Source: Tubulanus polymorphus (lineage: Eukaryota > Nemertea > Palaeonemertea > Tubulaniformes > Tubulanidae). Taken from it: DNA of 60,000 nucleotides. The position numbers and the translations under genes were made by a program. How positions within the stretch are numbered: the first letter of the stretch is position 1; every line of letters starts with the position of its first letter. Under the pieces are notes generated by a model. The model was not told where the DNA came from. It saw only the letters and a list, made by a program, of their open reading frames with translations, and searched no databases. The DNA lies in the NCBI RefSeq assembly GCF_964204645.1, contig NC_134029.1:13880850-13940849 (forward strand), read 5' to 3'. Shown piece by piece: positions 13,301 through 28,300 of the stretch.

Positions 13301-16300
13301 GTCATCCATGTATGTTTTCGAATCAACTGCATCAGCTGCAAGGGGATAAACTTCTTTCTTCATTTTCGCATGAGTCTGCCATACATACTGAGCACAGCAG
13401 AGAGAGTATGTTCCACCGAATACATGACTTTTAAATTCATAGACTTCAATTTCACCGGATATCTGATTTTTCCAGAGAAATCTATGATACTTTCGATCTT
13501 CTGGCTTCATTTCTATTTGCAAATACATCTGTGAAAGATCTGCACCCATAGCTATGAGTCCACTTGTTAATGGAAACTTCAAATAAATCAGCTTGAAGTT
13601 TCGGTCCGGCATAAGCTTCGGAGTTCGGACTTTTTCCTTAGTACTTCGACGATCCATCAAATACGATCCGTACTTTTGTTGTTTCTCTATCTGGCTTAAC
13701 TATCGGAAAATGAGGTAAATACCATGCATCAACATTTTTGAACGATTTTAACGGACCTTTGAATTCAATGTTATCTTCGGTCAGGTATTCTGCGATTGTT
13801 TCTTCATACGATTTTTTGATGTCCGGATTGGAATCAATTTTCTTCATTAATAATTTGAGTCTGTTCAACGCTACTGACTGATAATTTTCCAGATAGGGAC
13901 TTTCATCATTCCAAGGAACGCCAATTTCATAACGCTTGCCGTCGAACTTCAACAATTGCTCAAGCTTTTTCTGAGCTATTTCTTCGTCAACTGATAATTT
14001 AGATCTTGATTCATCGAGATCCGATTTTTCTATCTCCCAAAACGCTTTAAGGGTAGAATCTAACGAAATTTCTTCTTCATTCGGATTTTCACGATTAGCC
14101 AAAATCGTTTGACAGATTACATGAGTCTGTTTCTTCACGTTATGTGACTGATTTACATTGTCACCGATACACGTCCAACCGAGCAGACAAAGACGAGCGA
14201 TTGGATCCGACGGTTTTGGACCGCATATTTCTTTCAAACAGTACAGTAGATGTCTACAATCTTTTCCAAGTATTCCCTCAATTGTAGAATTAACACCAAC
14301 ATCTGGAAAGGGTATACCTTGCAGATGTGTCCACCAATTACCTATCTTCGACCATGCAATCGACACCATACTGTCGCAAACGTTATCCACCACGTAAAAT
14401 CGCTGCGTGGCTAAGATTTTATCTGAACCGTTGTAATGTCTTATGTTTACATCACAAACTCTCGATTTCGTTGAAATTTCCGAACCATCGAATACTTTAA
14501 CCGTCAAAGTTTCATTGTTATATTTCAAATTACGCATATGCAATACAGCGTGAGTACTGAGGTAACTAATGTCACTGCACTCATCTAGAAGAACTATTGT
14601 CTGACGTTTATCATGACCATCACCAATATAGATAGGAAGAGTTCTCATTCCAACGTTCACTGAACTATCTGTAGCATATATCTGCTTCGCCATAAACGAA
14701 CCATTCTTTTTTACGTCAGTTTGTAATGACGACTGGATATTTTCTTGATCTGTAGTTTCATCATCTTTATTTTCCCGATCGTAAGTTTCTGATTTCTTAA
14801 ACTAACTGTGTGTTAGAGTACAGCCAGATACTCCACACTGTCGTCTACTATTACAATCCGACCCACGGTGATACGGATGTAAACATCGAAAACATGAACC
14901 AAGCCTTTTTGCAGTAGTCCAACGTTCATCGATTTTCATCTTTCGGAAACGGTCGCATTTTACTTCAGTGTGTTCCATTCCACACACGCTACATTTTACT
15001 GAATTACCCACGAAGGTACCACTACGTTTATTCGGTAATTTTCTATCAACAGTCTTCGAATCATGATCTCGAGCTTAACCAGTCATAGTACTGTACAAGC
15101 AATATCTCAGGAATCTTTCGAGATACAATGCTATACCAAGCACCATCACCGAGATAATCACCTTTTCCTCCAGCTTTCAATTTTGCCACTGCTGGTTCAT
15201 CTGTACTGTCAACTACGTTCACGAAGGCCGTCCAGTAACTGTTGAATGTCAACTTATTTCCATCAAATACAGGAACTTTTATGCGTTCAAGTTTGGAAAC
15301 AGCTGTAACAGACGATTCATCTTCTTCAAGGCTAATTCTCTTTCTTGGAGTGGACTTTTCTTTTTACTCATGTCATTATATTCATTGACCGAACGATTCA
15401 ATAACAGAGAGCGAGCCTTTTCTATTTCATATTCTGTTGTATTAAAAACCTCTTCTGCTTCAGCTTGAATATTCTGAACGCCTTTACTATTATTTTCTGT
15501 TAAGTGGAGTTGTTCTAACTCATCTAGTACTGACAGGACTAAATCTCTTTTCTCATGAATATTGTCTATTATCTCTAGTACTTGACTACCATTCCTTTCT
15601 AACACCTTTGCTGTCAATTTTGTTAGGAGTCTACTCAAAGTGCTTTTTTCTATTTTCTTAAGTTTTTTCAGCTTACCTAAACCACGTTTTGAAGGGCTGT
15701 TCGAATATCACGGATACCGGACACCGGACACCTAAATACCGGATACCGGATACTCGAGATTGCGGAGTATATAGCGCATCGGGTCTAATGATCAGCGGTA
15801 AACGGCAGTTCGTGTGAGATCTAGTAGAAGAATAAAAGGCCTATATTATTTTCATAATACATCGGTTTATGCTTTTCAAGTACAGTAGCATACAAATGTT
15901 ACCGGTTTAGACAATTCAATACCGATTTATTGCTTCCGAGTAATAACACGATTACATACGACAGACACGGTAACACACAGTGGACAGAAAATATTTTTTA
16001 TCATTCTGCCAATTTGAACGGATTACCGAATAGACCGTTACCGTTTTGGGCAGAGGTACTGTACAATACAAAATATCTATATCATTCAGTTTCACGAAGA
16101 AGGCCATTTTAATCAAGTTAAGCGTTATTGACGATCTATATTTTCATGATCTTTAGAATCAAATTTAACATCAGGGTAAATAGTCACTTCGAACTATGGT
16201 AGGAACCGGTATTCGACGAACTGATTTTTGAAGGTTATACCAAAACAATTGGTGTCCAGTGGTGTTGATTTTCGACGACCGCCATGGACTCAATTTCATT

Positions 16301-19300
16301 TTTAGGGACATCGTGATTGAGAATGAAATGTAGACATATCGTCCAATAAATAGAATATACCGAATATTCTCCTCCATAAAATAAGAAAACGAATTTTTAT
16401 TCTTTGTTTGTAAATACTTGTATTTCATTGGTGTTCAGCTCAACTATTCCATCGTAAATCAACAAAATGTACAGATCTTTAAAACAAACTTTATTAGAAG
16501 GAACTTTAGAACTGCCAGACTCGCTTATGGCCTTCCAACTTGAGATATAGGGCCTAGCAGTACTCAGTCCTATTAATGAAAGGATTTTACAGAAAAACCA
16601 AAAAGGGCCACCAATACATATCCATCACCGGTGAAGTAAGATAATAAAAAATGAATATAACGTTTAACTTCACCTAACCAAAGAAAAACAGTATTCAGAA
16701 AGAAATATGTATAATATTGAGATCGATGATGACACTAAAAACGTGAAAGCAGGCTGTATATTAAGACAAATAAGTTGGGTAGCCGCTGTAACAATTTGAC
16801 ATAAATGAATTGTGTGTCGCCGCAGTACTACTTACAACAGCACGGAAACGAATCCTTAGACCCGACGCGCTATATAATCCGCAATCTCGAGTATCCGGTA
16901 TCCGGTATTTAGGTGTCCGGTATCCGGTATCCGTGATATTCGAACAGCCGTTTTGTAGTACTATCGGTTGCATCAACATCAGCCATGATTGCGAAATTTT
17001 GTCAGCAGTTACTCAAGTCTAATTTTCTGATGTTTATACTTGCTGTTTCTGATGTTCTATTTCTATTTCATGAGTCAGCTTTACAGTTTTCTTGTGTTCC
17101 CGGGTTTCGGCACCATTTTATGTTCTTGTTTATCCTCGGGTCCTGGCATATAAACTATAAAACTGGCCCTTGAATCAGGGAAACTAATCTATCTGACTCT
17201 AACACCTGCTTCCATATTTGATCAACAACTTTATTATGCAACAGCTATACAAAAAAATCAACTCAAAAATTTGATATGTAACAGATGTAACAATTTTCAA
17301 TATAAGATCACAGGTTCGAATCTTCACCCTGTGCGAGAAAGGTTTGGCTGTGGTTTATGGTGTCACTAAGATGCACCAATATCTATATGGTCGTCAGTTT
17401 GAAATTGAGACTGATCAACAGTCGTTGGTAACTTTGTTGGGTGAAGCCAACGATATCCCAGCTACTGCATCGCGCCGTGTTCAGAGATGGGGGTAACTGT
17501 TGTCAGGTTATGATTATTGTATTAAATATCGTAAAGGAGTTGAAAATGTAGCTGACGCGTTAAGTAGGTTACCAGTTAGTGATAATCAAGGGGGTACGGT
17601 ACCTCAACCCCCAGCGTTTGTAAATCTTATGCAATGTATTAATCATGTAAATTCACCACTGACAGCTAAGCAGATTCGACACCTGACTGACAGGGACACA
17701 GTCCTATCAAAGGTTCGGGAGTTCATCCTGTCAGAAGACTGGTCAAACATTCCAGAGGACCAGCAGGCAGACTTCAAATCTCATAAACGCCGTTCCATTG
17801 AACTCAGTGTTCATTGTTGCTGTGTTTTATTGTAATGCCTACTGCTAGTCACAATCGTGTTATTGAAGAAGTTCATGATGCCCATCCAGGCATCTATATT
17901 ATTAAGGCAGTATGACGTGGTATTTGCTGGTGGCTAGGAATCAATGAGAATCTTGAAGAATGTGTCTGCAAATGTTCAATTTGTCAGGAGAACCGTGCAA
18001 AGTTGTCAGAGGCTCCTTTAAGTATGTGGGATTTTCCCAAAAGCCCATGGTCACGTATTCACATAGACTACCTAATTCCATTTCAAAATCGTATGATTTT
18101 AGTTGTTGTTGATTCATTTTCGAAATGGGTCGAAGCTACAATTATGTACAGTAGGCCTACTACTTCTTTTGCTACAATTGAAGAGTTGAGACGCATTTTT
18201 GCTGTCCATGGTTTACCAAAGTCTCTAGTGTCTGATAATGGTTCTAACTTTACTAGTAGCGAGTTTGAAAATTTTTGTATAAATAATGGAATCAAGCACA
18301 TAAAGAGTGCACCTTACAAGCCTGCTTCTAATGGACTAACTGAGCGAATGGTTCAATCAATCAAAAATGGTTTGAAAAAACTTTCTAGGGGTAGTTTGCA
18401 GAATCGATTAACTGGATTTCTGTTTAGATATAGGAGCCAACCTCATTCAGTAACTGGGGTATCGCCAGCTGAGTTATTGTATCGTAGAAAGCTGCGTACA
18501 CGCTTGAGTTTGATTTCTCCATGTTTAACTGAAGTAGTCGAAGCACGTCAGGAGAGCCAAAAGAGGAATCACGATAAGAGGAAAACATTGTGTAGAGAAA
18601 TCTCTCAAGGTGACTCAGTTTTTGTTTGAGAATGCCCCGGGTTCGAAGCCAAATGGTTGCCGGGTACTGTGGTTAGTAAGTTAGGATATAGGTTGCTTGA
18701 AGTAAAATTGTTAAGTGGTAGAAACGTTAGGAAACATGTGGTCGAAACTCGTTTAAGGTAAACTGATGATGATCAGTACATCGATCAATGTACATCAGTA
18801 TGGGAATCTGAGGGTCCATGTCCTGAGAGGGGAGATGTTGAAATTAGTGCTGTTCGAAGTTTAGATCCCCAAAAAAATTCTGGGAAGGTGCCAGCACTGC
18901 GACGTTCTAGCAGGACTGTTAAGAAACCTAACCGGTTAATTGAAAGCGAGGTTGTCTAGAATACTTGTATGTTTAAGTGATGTAATGTTTGCCGATGCCT
19001 GTATTTGGAAACTATGCATGTAAAATTAAGAGGGGATAATGTGGTATTTGTTACAGCTGCAAAGTATTGTGTAATTATTACATCCGCATATAATAAAGTT
19101 GCTTTTTGTATTGTCATGGCTGTTCATTGTTAGTATGAGGAATCTGTCCTCCTTAAATCCTCCTGCATCCACCCGGACATCACAATAAGCGCGTTAATTC
19201 AGGGGAAATCCTGCTTAAAGGTCAAGTGCCCTCTAAACTTTTTGAGGTTTTACTTTCCAAATGATACTTAAGTATATATAAATGATGACCTGCGATCAGC

Positions 19301-22300
19301 CTTAAAGAAAAAAAATCACTTGTGTCTTAAAACATGTCTTAAGTCATGTGTCTTAAATCAGTAAAAGTAAATAACTGGATGATTGACCAATATAGCGTAT
19401 GCATCTTGGCCGCAGCCACGTGTCAGCGCCACATTCGTGCGTCATCCTTGCCAAAAAAACATACATGTGTGTGAACTCAGTACACATGGCGTATATATAA
19501 AATCTATAACAACATCATTCCTTCGCTTTATTCACAGCTCTACTGCTGGCTATCCATTGTATGTTTGTTCTTTTACGTATAACAGTATCATCAGAAAGAA
19601 TTTAAGAATCTTAAACAACTTCTAAAAGGATTAAATACGCTGCGAATGGTGATTATGCGGTGCAGGATTTTAGACAGGAAACTGTTGGATTATTTCAGAC
19701 GTACACTGCTTATTTCACCACGGATTGTTTTAAAATCTGTCTAATAAAGCTAAGTTAATTGTTTTAAATCAAATCTATTAGTTTGCCATAGCTTCGCTAT
19801 TCATAAAGTGCACCAAAAGTTAGTTATTCTTCAGTGGTACAACGCACGTGGAAATGTGTGTTTGACTACAATGACGTCAGCAATCGTGGGTATTTCACAG
19901 CAAACGCGCACCTGCTGTGTACGGCAAACTGGTGATAATAGCCGACTTTAAAGTTTTCTTTCTCAGTAATGGCTTTACTAAAATCAGAATTAGTAACACA
20001 CTTATCATTTATACACATAGGTAGAAAAAAGGTTCTATACAACATTCTATTTAGAGGGCACTTGACCTTTAATGCTCATAGGCCAGCATCTTAGCGACGC
20101 ATTGAAGTTGTTTTTGCCTCACATACCCAACATAACTTTTGAAATAATTGAACCTTTAGAAAGGAGGGGTATCCCAGTACAGGTATGCCAGTACATCCGA
20201 GCCAAATGCCACACCGTGTTTGGTACCCATATTCCGAGCAAAAGAGGTCGAGGAAATTCCTTTTTTCATCATCATTCTGCCTCTCAGGACCAATTAATTT
20301 CAAACATATAACCGAAATTCGTTACCTATCGAATTTGCCGAAATTATGGCACCATTTATGGGGACCTCTTCTCCACTCTAGCTACTATTTTGCATCTTCA
20401 CCCGTCAAGGGATTCGAACCCACTACGCTAAAGCTGTTCGCCGAACCCCTTGACCTCACGAGTCATTTGAGTCGTTACTAGCCGACCAGAATCCGGTCGT
20501 ACCAATCGAAGCGCTTGTAACAAACGACTTAAGCCTTCTATTGGTTTTCCCGTTAAATAGACCAATCAGCGAACGTTTTTCTGAACAAGGAAGTATTTCG
20601 CAAATCGATATATGACGTCATGTGCAACAGCGCCAGTAATGAAATCACACTTCATGAGGCCAGGGGGCATCTTCGAGCTACTAACCTATTAATTATGGTC
20701 CGATGCCAGTTGAAAATGTTGAACGGAGCCGAAGACGAAGACCTTGTAGGCATATCTCCATAACACGAAAATTCGATCAAGACTAAAGCACGGTTTAGGA
20801 CTCGGCAGCAGATACCAGGTCCGGAAAAAATTTTCAAAACGTGTATTGTCGGTTCCTAGCACGATTTCAGCATTTTTAGGGAGTTCCCTGAAATTTCAGC
20901 GTTTTTCTTGAATTCACTGAAAGTTGAGCGTTTTATTTTCAGCGTTTTGGTGTTTCCGCTTTTTCAGCGAAGTTCAGGAACCAGCACAGAGGTTCCTCCA
21001 AACAGTATATATAACAGGTACATGTGATCGGTGCATCGTTGGTTCCTAGAACGATTTCAGCGTTTTAAGGGAATTCCCCGAAATTTCAGCGTTTTTCAGC
21101 GTTAATTATAATTAAGTTAATAATATTAACTTTGGGACCGTCTCAAAAAGTCAATAAGCTAAAACCTTACAGTTAAAGAACATAAATTCTTGAATACTTT
21201 CAAAAGATCATTGATATGTATCGCCTAAATTTTGACAGTCCTGTGACGTTATGAGCTTTGACTATAGTATGGTTGTGTCTGAAATACGACAAATTCTTAG
21301 TATTTCGTATCGTACTTTAGCATTACTCGCAAAAAATCAACATTTTGTAATTTTGTTTCGCATTTCGTTTCATATTTCGTAATTTCGTTTCATACTTGGT
21401 AATTTTGTTTCATATTTCATAATTTCGTCGTTTTGTACATTAGCAGGACCCATCTTGTAGGGAACAATTGAAACATTATTTTGAGTCATTTTCAGCTGTT
21501 TCTAATGTTTTACTAGAACGGAGTTACAATTTGAAGCTACTATGAAAATGAGGAGAGTCAGCGCCTTTTTTTTTTACTAAGACTTTCGATCCAATTTACC
21601 AGCACTGGCATGACGTCAACCACAGCGTTATAACATGTATATACATATACTGACGGGATCCTGCAAATTCCCAGGAAATACCAACCTACCTCCCCTTTTT
21701 CAAATTAAACCTATTCCGAATAGGTATTCCCTCTGCCGTCGAGGAGAGGCCGTAAAAGGAATCTTCCGAACTTACGTGGTCTTCCGAAATTACAGTGAGT
21801 TACCCTACATCTACTTGAAATGAGCACAGAAAAATAAAGCGGCGCCCACTATATGATGGACAGGCCGAGCAGCGAGCAGCGTCACCAACATTGTAGAATG
21901 CATTGAATGGGAAACATTGGAATCTGGACCCACAGCTCAAGATGATCTACAAGAGTAGATATACACTGGTAAACCTCCCGGTGGACAGGCATTTTACCCC
22001 AGGAGACACTCTAGCCAACTGGTAGATCTAGCCAGCAGATCTAGCAGGGGCCTTGGATCCCTTTTCTTCTAATGTTAGTGTAAGGACCCCAGCTGTAAGT
22101 AACCACCAATGATTCCCAAGGCTGTGTCAGCCTCAAGCTTTGCAAGTGGAGAGGCTTGGGTTGTGGAGGAGAATTCACAGCTGTCATATATCTTTTCTTT
22201 TTCTTTCTATCCTAAATCTGTTATGTAACAGTCAATAGTGACTGTGGCAACATATGATGTAGATGTACATGTAGATGAGTATGTAGCATCACCTCATATG

Positions 22301-25300
22301 AAGATGAGTAATGAATTGTTGATGCCTGTTCTATTTGGTACAAAATCAGGGTCTGAAACCAGAGGGCATCAAATCACTCATTAATTTTTTTTTCATATAA
22401 ATGGGAGACAGAAAAGCATTCTTAGCGTCAATAAATAATAGAATAAAATCAACAAATAAATTGCCCATGGACAAAGTGTGGTTTACCTTGAAAGCTAGAG
22501 GTTGTATGGAGTAAGGGCATTGCTTTAAAAATCTTTTTAATTCGTGACTTCATAGTTCTACAAGTTCATATTGTATTTATCTTTCTTAAAGAATTATTTT
22601 GCAGTCAAAAAGAACAAAGATATACATTTGTTTACGGTCCACGTACAACATTTCGTAGGGTACATGTAGGCGCGGCAGGTAAAGTATTTTATATTTTCAA
22701 AAAAATATGTTTCACAATATGAAAAAATATTCAAATAAAATTCATATGATGTCTCATATCAGAGGGTGGCTGAATATTGAGTCTTGGAAACCTCTTCCAA
22801 TGTATGGCCGCGGAAGCTAAAATACCGGTACAGTAAGAAATCGGCGTATTAGATCCTTTCAAATCCTAGAATTTACCACCACAATATTCAGACCTCGACC
22901 TATACCTATAGTTTGCTGCTTAGTATTTTCAGGTCACAAGAAATTACAATTTATTACAAATTCTATCAAACAGAAAACACAGCGCGCATCTTCTGCTACC
23001 ATTATTCAGCCGATTTTCATGTCAAACGTGCACGCGCCAAGCAGCGTTACAGCATCATCATATAGTAGTGTACTGTACGAGTGTGTGTTTGTGTGCGCAC
23101 GTGGAAGCCTTCTGTAAGTGAATGTTCGCTTACACTTCAATGTGAATCAAAACAATCACCGGGTATTAAAATGAAACAATACCTATTGTGGATGTGTGAA
23201 ATAATTACATATTCACCTGTCACTCCGTGCAAGTGGAGGCCTTGTGTAAGTAAATGTTTGCTTACACTTCAATGTCAATCAAAACAATCACAGGATATTA
23301 AAATGAAACAATACCTATGGCGGATGTTGTCATGACTAATATGCTATATTCTACATTTCAATATATTATAAGTTACAGTCTATGGTTTTTGAACGGTATT
23401 CTCAAGTCGGCATCCAGTCATATCAGTCATGACAACATTTCACAGATATGTGAAATAATTACACATTCACCAGCAATGAGCATTTGAAATTCGCACGTAT
23501 ACGCCACCTAGTCCAATGAAACGTTCGCCATTCTATGGCTTACCCATAATTATTTTAGAAGCGCCGGAATTCCCCGTATATCCCAAAAACACCCAATCAC
23601 ATTCGCACGTTAAGAGGATGCCCCCAATCGAGGTCATTGCAATTTTATACGCAGGAGCTAAGAATTTTTCCACCAAAACAGTTTTGGCTGAATATATCCA
23701 TATAATCAACTATGATTTTAGTATAATTGGTTTATCGGAAACTTGGACGGACGCCAATGTATCAAATGAATCTTTGTTTCATTTACCTGGCTTCACTAGT
23801 GTCTTCCGAAGTAGACTAAATAAGGGAGGGGGTGGAGTCGGTCTTTTGATCAATAATGCTATATCCTTTAAGATCAGGGATTCCTTAAATCTAGCTGAGT
23901 CCTTATTTATTGAAACAACTGCAAATTCTAAACATAAGCTAATTATTGGCGTTGTATACCGGACCGAACTCGGATTTAAACGATTTTCAGACTGAATTTG
24001 ATACATTTGCCCAGGGGGTTAACCGTCTAAATGTTATTCTCATGGGCGATTACAATATTGACTTCAGTAAGTTTGGCAAAAATTACTTAAGTGACAATTT
24101 TATGAATACTGCGATTTCTAATTCCTTTTCGCCCCTCATCACTTTCCCTACTCGTGTCACCGAGCACTCTGCGACTGTTTTTGATAACATTTTAATTAAT
24201 TTTATTGACGAATTCCAAACTAAGTGGCGTTTTTTTAGCTGATCTCACGGATCATTACCCAATTTTTGCCGCCATTCAAGGTGTATATGAGACTAAACCA
24301 GACAAATCCCCGTCGAAAACTCAGGTCCGTGATATTAACTCATGGTCAATTGAACATTTCTCACGCTCTTTGTTGGCCAGTAACTGGCAGAATGTATATA
24401 ATAACGACAACCTTGAAATGTTGTGTAACGAATTTTATAAAATTGTGAACAGCTGTTATGATACATGTTTCCCGATTAAACAAATCGCACCGAAAAAAGC
24501 CAATAAGCCATGGGTTACAAATGGTATTAGAAACTCTAGTAAGTGTAAAGAAAAATTTTTTAAGAAATATTTAAAGAATAAAAGCGAGCAGAGTTAAGAC
24601 AAATATTGTAAATATAGAAATATGTTAAATGCTCTACTTAAGAAAAGTAGAGAAATGTATGATAAAGGGAAATTTTTATCATGTAAATCAGATCCAAAGG
24701 AAATATGGAAAACTACTAACACTTTTTTCAGTAAGGCCAAACATAAGGGCCACGAGGGCCAGTTTTTGAAAATATGGTATTGATTGATGTGAATGAAATA
24801 TCCAATGAATTCAATAATTATTTTGTAAATATAGCTACACAATTAGAATCTCAGATACCCGCATCAGATAAAGACTTTAAAGATTTTCTTGGCGAAAAAA
24901 TTAACAAGAGCCCCAAGGGGCACAATGGCCAGCCTGTCAGATTTGCTTTTTATAAATGATGTAATCTGTGGGTTATATTTATCAGTATACACTCCCTGCT
25001 CAATATCATTTACATAGTAAAATCGTGTGTTAACACAGACAGCAGGAACGAATGTAATATAGAAATACTAAGTTATTGTATTGTTCAACCCCCCTGGTGG
25101 CCATATACAAAAATCAATGAGCTTGAAACTCACCAAGATCATAGACCATGTCATGAGCTACAACTTTCCAATTGATTGTGGTAGCAAAATATGCATAGGT
25201 ACGAATGTAATATAGAAATACTAAGTTATTGTATTGTTCAACGCCCCCTGGTGGCCATAAACAAAAACCAATGAGCTTGAAACTCATCTCGATCATAGAA

Positions 25301-28300
25301 CATGTCATGAGCTACAACTTACCAATTGATTATAGTAGCAAAATATGCTTAAGTATCAATTATGATGTGGAAAAACTTTTTTTCCACCTACGAATGAGTA
25401 CTGATGTCCCCAAGATGGCCGCCAAGTGCGTCATAATTGCCTGGTCAAAAATACCCTCTCGGATATAAAAGATCCCTTTCCAAAGAATACCCATTACAAA
25501 TTGCAATGAAACATGGCACACCATTAGAAAGCTACAGGACTCAGAATTCAGGCCAAAATTGACATTTTTGGGAACAAAAAAGGTTACAGTACGGCCATCT
25601 TGAGTCCGATCGACCCAATTTTTCTCATGCCGATGGGCCCTCGGGGGATACAAATATATACGAATGATCAAGGTTATTGATAAAAGTGTCTTCAAAATTT
25701 CCCTCGAAAACTTCAAAAATGTGTAAAAAGTGCTGATTTTGGCGAACAACAATGGCTGCCAGTCGGCCATCTTGAATCTGACAGGGCCAGTTTTTGGCCT
25801 GAAGATGTGTCTAGGGTAGATACACGTATAAACCAAATATCAAGACATTACCTTGAAGTGTCTTCAAAACTTTGGAACTCTCACGAACTATCTAGATGGT
25901 TATCTCTCGACCTAAATAGCTTCAAGACCCATCTCAAAACAACTTTGTTCCATGCAGCATACCATTAACTCTCGGAAAGCGAATTGTATTTAACATTTTT
26001 TGGCAGAATAAAATTTGATTGAATTTGCAATTCGGGCACATGGCTAATTAGCATATCAAGGTCATACACCCGATTTGGTAAAACCTTTTTTTTCGCGAAC
26101 CTTGCGCAATTGTCAAGGATGAATTTTCTGTAGAGCAAATAAAAATTCCTCCCAAACACCTAATCAACTAAAGATTTCATAGAAATCGATCTTGAAATAC
26201 AATTTTAAATCTTAAAATAAAACCCGGAAGTAAAACAGTAGACGATACCGCGGATTCACGTGAACACCTGATTTCTGTAAACGAAATGTTGGTTGTGACA
26301 AAATTGTTCAGACGGTTTTAGGTGGTAATAAGTACGGAAACGTAACGACCATGGTCGACTTATTCGACGAAATCAGGCCTATGTGATATCCAAATTTTGA
26401 CTTTTTTATTCTCCAGACCTCCCTGATATAGAAATAAAAAAATTTTTGTGGTACGAAAGTGCAATCACAGCGCCGACGGGGACAGAGCTGTGTCAGCGGA
26501 GTGAAAATTGAGGTGGACGAACACGAAGAAGTAGGCTATTGCGCTACTTGAATCACGAAAACTCCTGGCGCGGCCCTGACGCTTTTCGTTGATTAAGTAA
26601 TACAAATATCATGCAATGGGTTTTCACAATCTACCGCTGGTATTTACCTGATTTCAATATCACTCCAAAATTCAAAGAAACCTCGAAATATCGAACCGGA
26701 ATACTTCCGGTAGATATCCGCGGCTGCCCAACCGGGAAACTTATTAGTTTCAATAGATATTGATAGGATCCATCATCTTCACCCGTCAAGGGATTCGGAC
26801 CCACTAAGCTAAAGCCATGCCAGAATCGGGTCGGGCCAATCACAGCGCTTGTAACAAACCACATTAGGCTTCTGTGGAATTTCCCAGTAAATGGGCCAAT
26901 CAGCGAACACGTAGGCGAACGCGGAAGTATTGTCGCGTGTTGATACATGAAGTCATGCGCAAAAGCGCCAGTAATGAAATCGCGATAATTCACGTGAACA
27001 GCTGCTGATATTTTCAGATAAACCAATCACAGGGAAGACACAACTTCCTGATTGGCTGATAAAAATTGAAATTTTCCTGATTTAACTTTCGTGCTCGCTA
27101 CGATTCCGAGAATGGATTACGCTTAAATACGTGATTTGTTCGAATATGCCCTCACTTGGCAAGCAAAAGAGCCTTTTGTGTGGAAACCATGTCATTTAAA
27201 TTCGCTCCATTTGTATAGTAATAGGCTCAGCCTACGGCTGGCCTAATAATAATTTTTTTCGATCGCCTATTGAGGAAATAGTTATGAATTTAAAAAAAAG
27301 CTTTCAGCGGATGTGATAATATCAGTATGAAAATGCTCAAAGCCAATATCTCCTCAATTTCCCAGCCTTTGTCTTATATCTTTAATTGTAGCTTCATTAC
27401 GGGAGTTGTACCGAGTATTTTCAAAATCCCACATGTTACACCAATTTTCAAAAAGGTGATAGAACTATTTTTTAGCAATTATCGCCCAATTTCTATCCTT
27501 CCATCGACCTCTAAAATTATAGAAAAACTATTCTATAACAGGTTATTGAAATTTTTAGATAAGTTTAACCTTTTAGCTGAGCGCCAATTTGGCTTCAGGA
27601 AAAACCGTTCCATGGCCTCAGCACTAACTTTCATCACTGACAAAATAGTTGAATCTCTTGATAAGGGCCTCTTACAGCTGGTGCATTAATCGATCTGTCC
27701 AAAGCATTTTACACTATTAACCATAAAATTCTAATTACTAAACTAGAACATTATGGTATCCGTGGTTCTCCCTTAAGTTGGTTCCATAATTATCTCCTGG
27801 GTAGGAAACAAGCTGTAAAGTTTAAAAACTGTTTATCTAACCACAAAATTATTACTTCCAGAGTCCCACAGGGGTCTATTTTAGGTCCCTGCTGTTTCTT
27901 ATTTATATCAATGACTGTCCATCCTCTTGTAAGCTTTTACAATCAATACTATTTGCCGATGACAGCAACTTTTTTACAGTGATCGAGACCCAAAAAAATT
28001 AGAGCATACATTAAATACGGATCTAGCAAATCTATTACAGTGGTTTAGAGCCAATAGATTATCTGTGAATATAGATAAAACTCAGTATATGGTATTTGGC
28101 AATAGGGGCCACCTAGGACTTAATATCTTTCTTGGCAATAAAATCATTAATCGTGTTGATAGTGCAAAATTCTTAGGTGTCATTTTTGATCGTAATTTAA
28201 CATGGAAAGATCATATATCGTCTGTCTGTAAAAAGGTTTCTCGGGGGATTGGAATAATCAATAGACTCAAAAACTTCCTGCAATTCGATATTCTCAAAAA

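Larger units (their letters stand above)
10630..17292 (-). mobile_element. BEL/Pao LTR retrotransposon inserted in gypsy, 3' LTR missing
   Basis: Opposite strand to its host. From 17292 down: a short presumed 5' LTR, primer-binding site, gag, zinc knuckles, protease, reverse transcriptase, RNase H, integrase, DUF5641. It ends abruptly at 10630 against gypsy coding sequence without a second LTR, and the gypsy frame resumes at 17293 about 100 codons downstream. A deletion across the BEL 3' end and adjacent gypsy sequence explains both losses. Several frameshifts. A 1.25-kb MITE lies in gag. Confidence 0.88.
7547..19189 (+). mobile_element. Ty3/gypsy LTR retrotransposon with nested insertions, with target duplications
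   Basis: Direct terminal repeats at 7552-7681 and 19040-19184, starting TGTGGTATTTGTTACAG and ending CA, flanked by identical 5-bp duplications ATAAG (7547-7551 and 19185-19189). Inside, in order: gag with zinc knuckle, protease, reverse transcriptase, RNase H remnant, integrase, polypurine tract. It is broken by a hAT-like MITE (9501-10398) and a BEL element (10630-17292), and roughly 100 codons of RNase H/connection are gone. In-frame stops and frameshifts make it non-functional. Matching target duplications show both ends belong to one insertion. Confidence 0.92.
24903..27286. mobile_element. composite insertion splitting the LINE
   Basis: LINE coding sequence stops at 24902 and resumes near 27287. 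The left edge AACAAGAGCCCCAAGGGGC resembles heads of Helitron-like elements seen at 43152, 30222 and 47890. It contains a pearl-like copy, a scrap of another LINE, and a SINE-like repeat. Exact right border uncertain. Confidence 0.6.

Noticed and set aside
25360-25836. A 158-codon minus-strand ORF that recurs, shortened, at 41616-41858, 49282-49650 and 52256-52468
   Set aside because: All lie in the shared tail of the pearl-like elements. The similarity follows from DNA homology, frames are broken in most copies, and no domain is recognisable.
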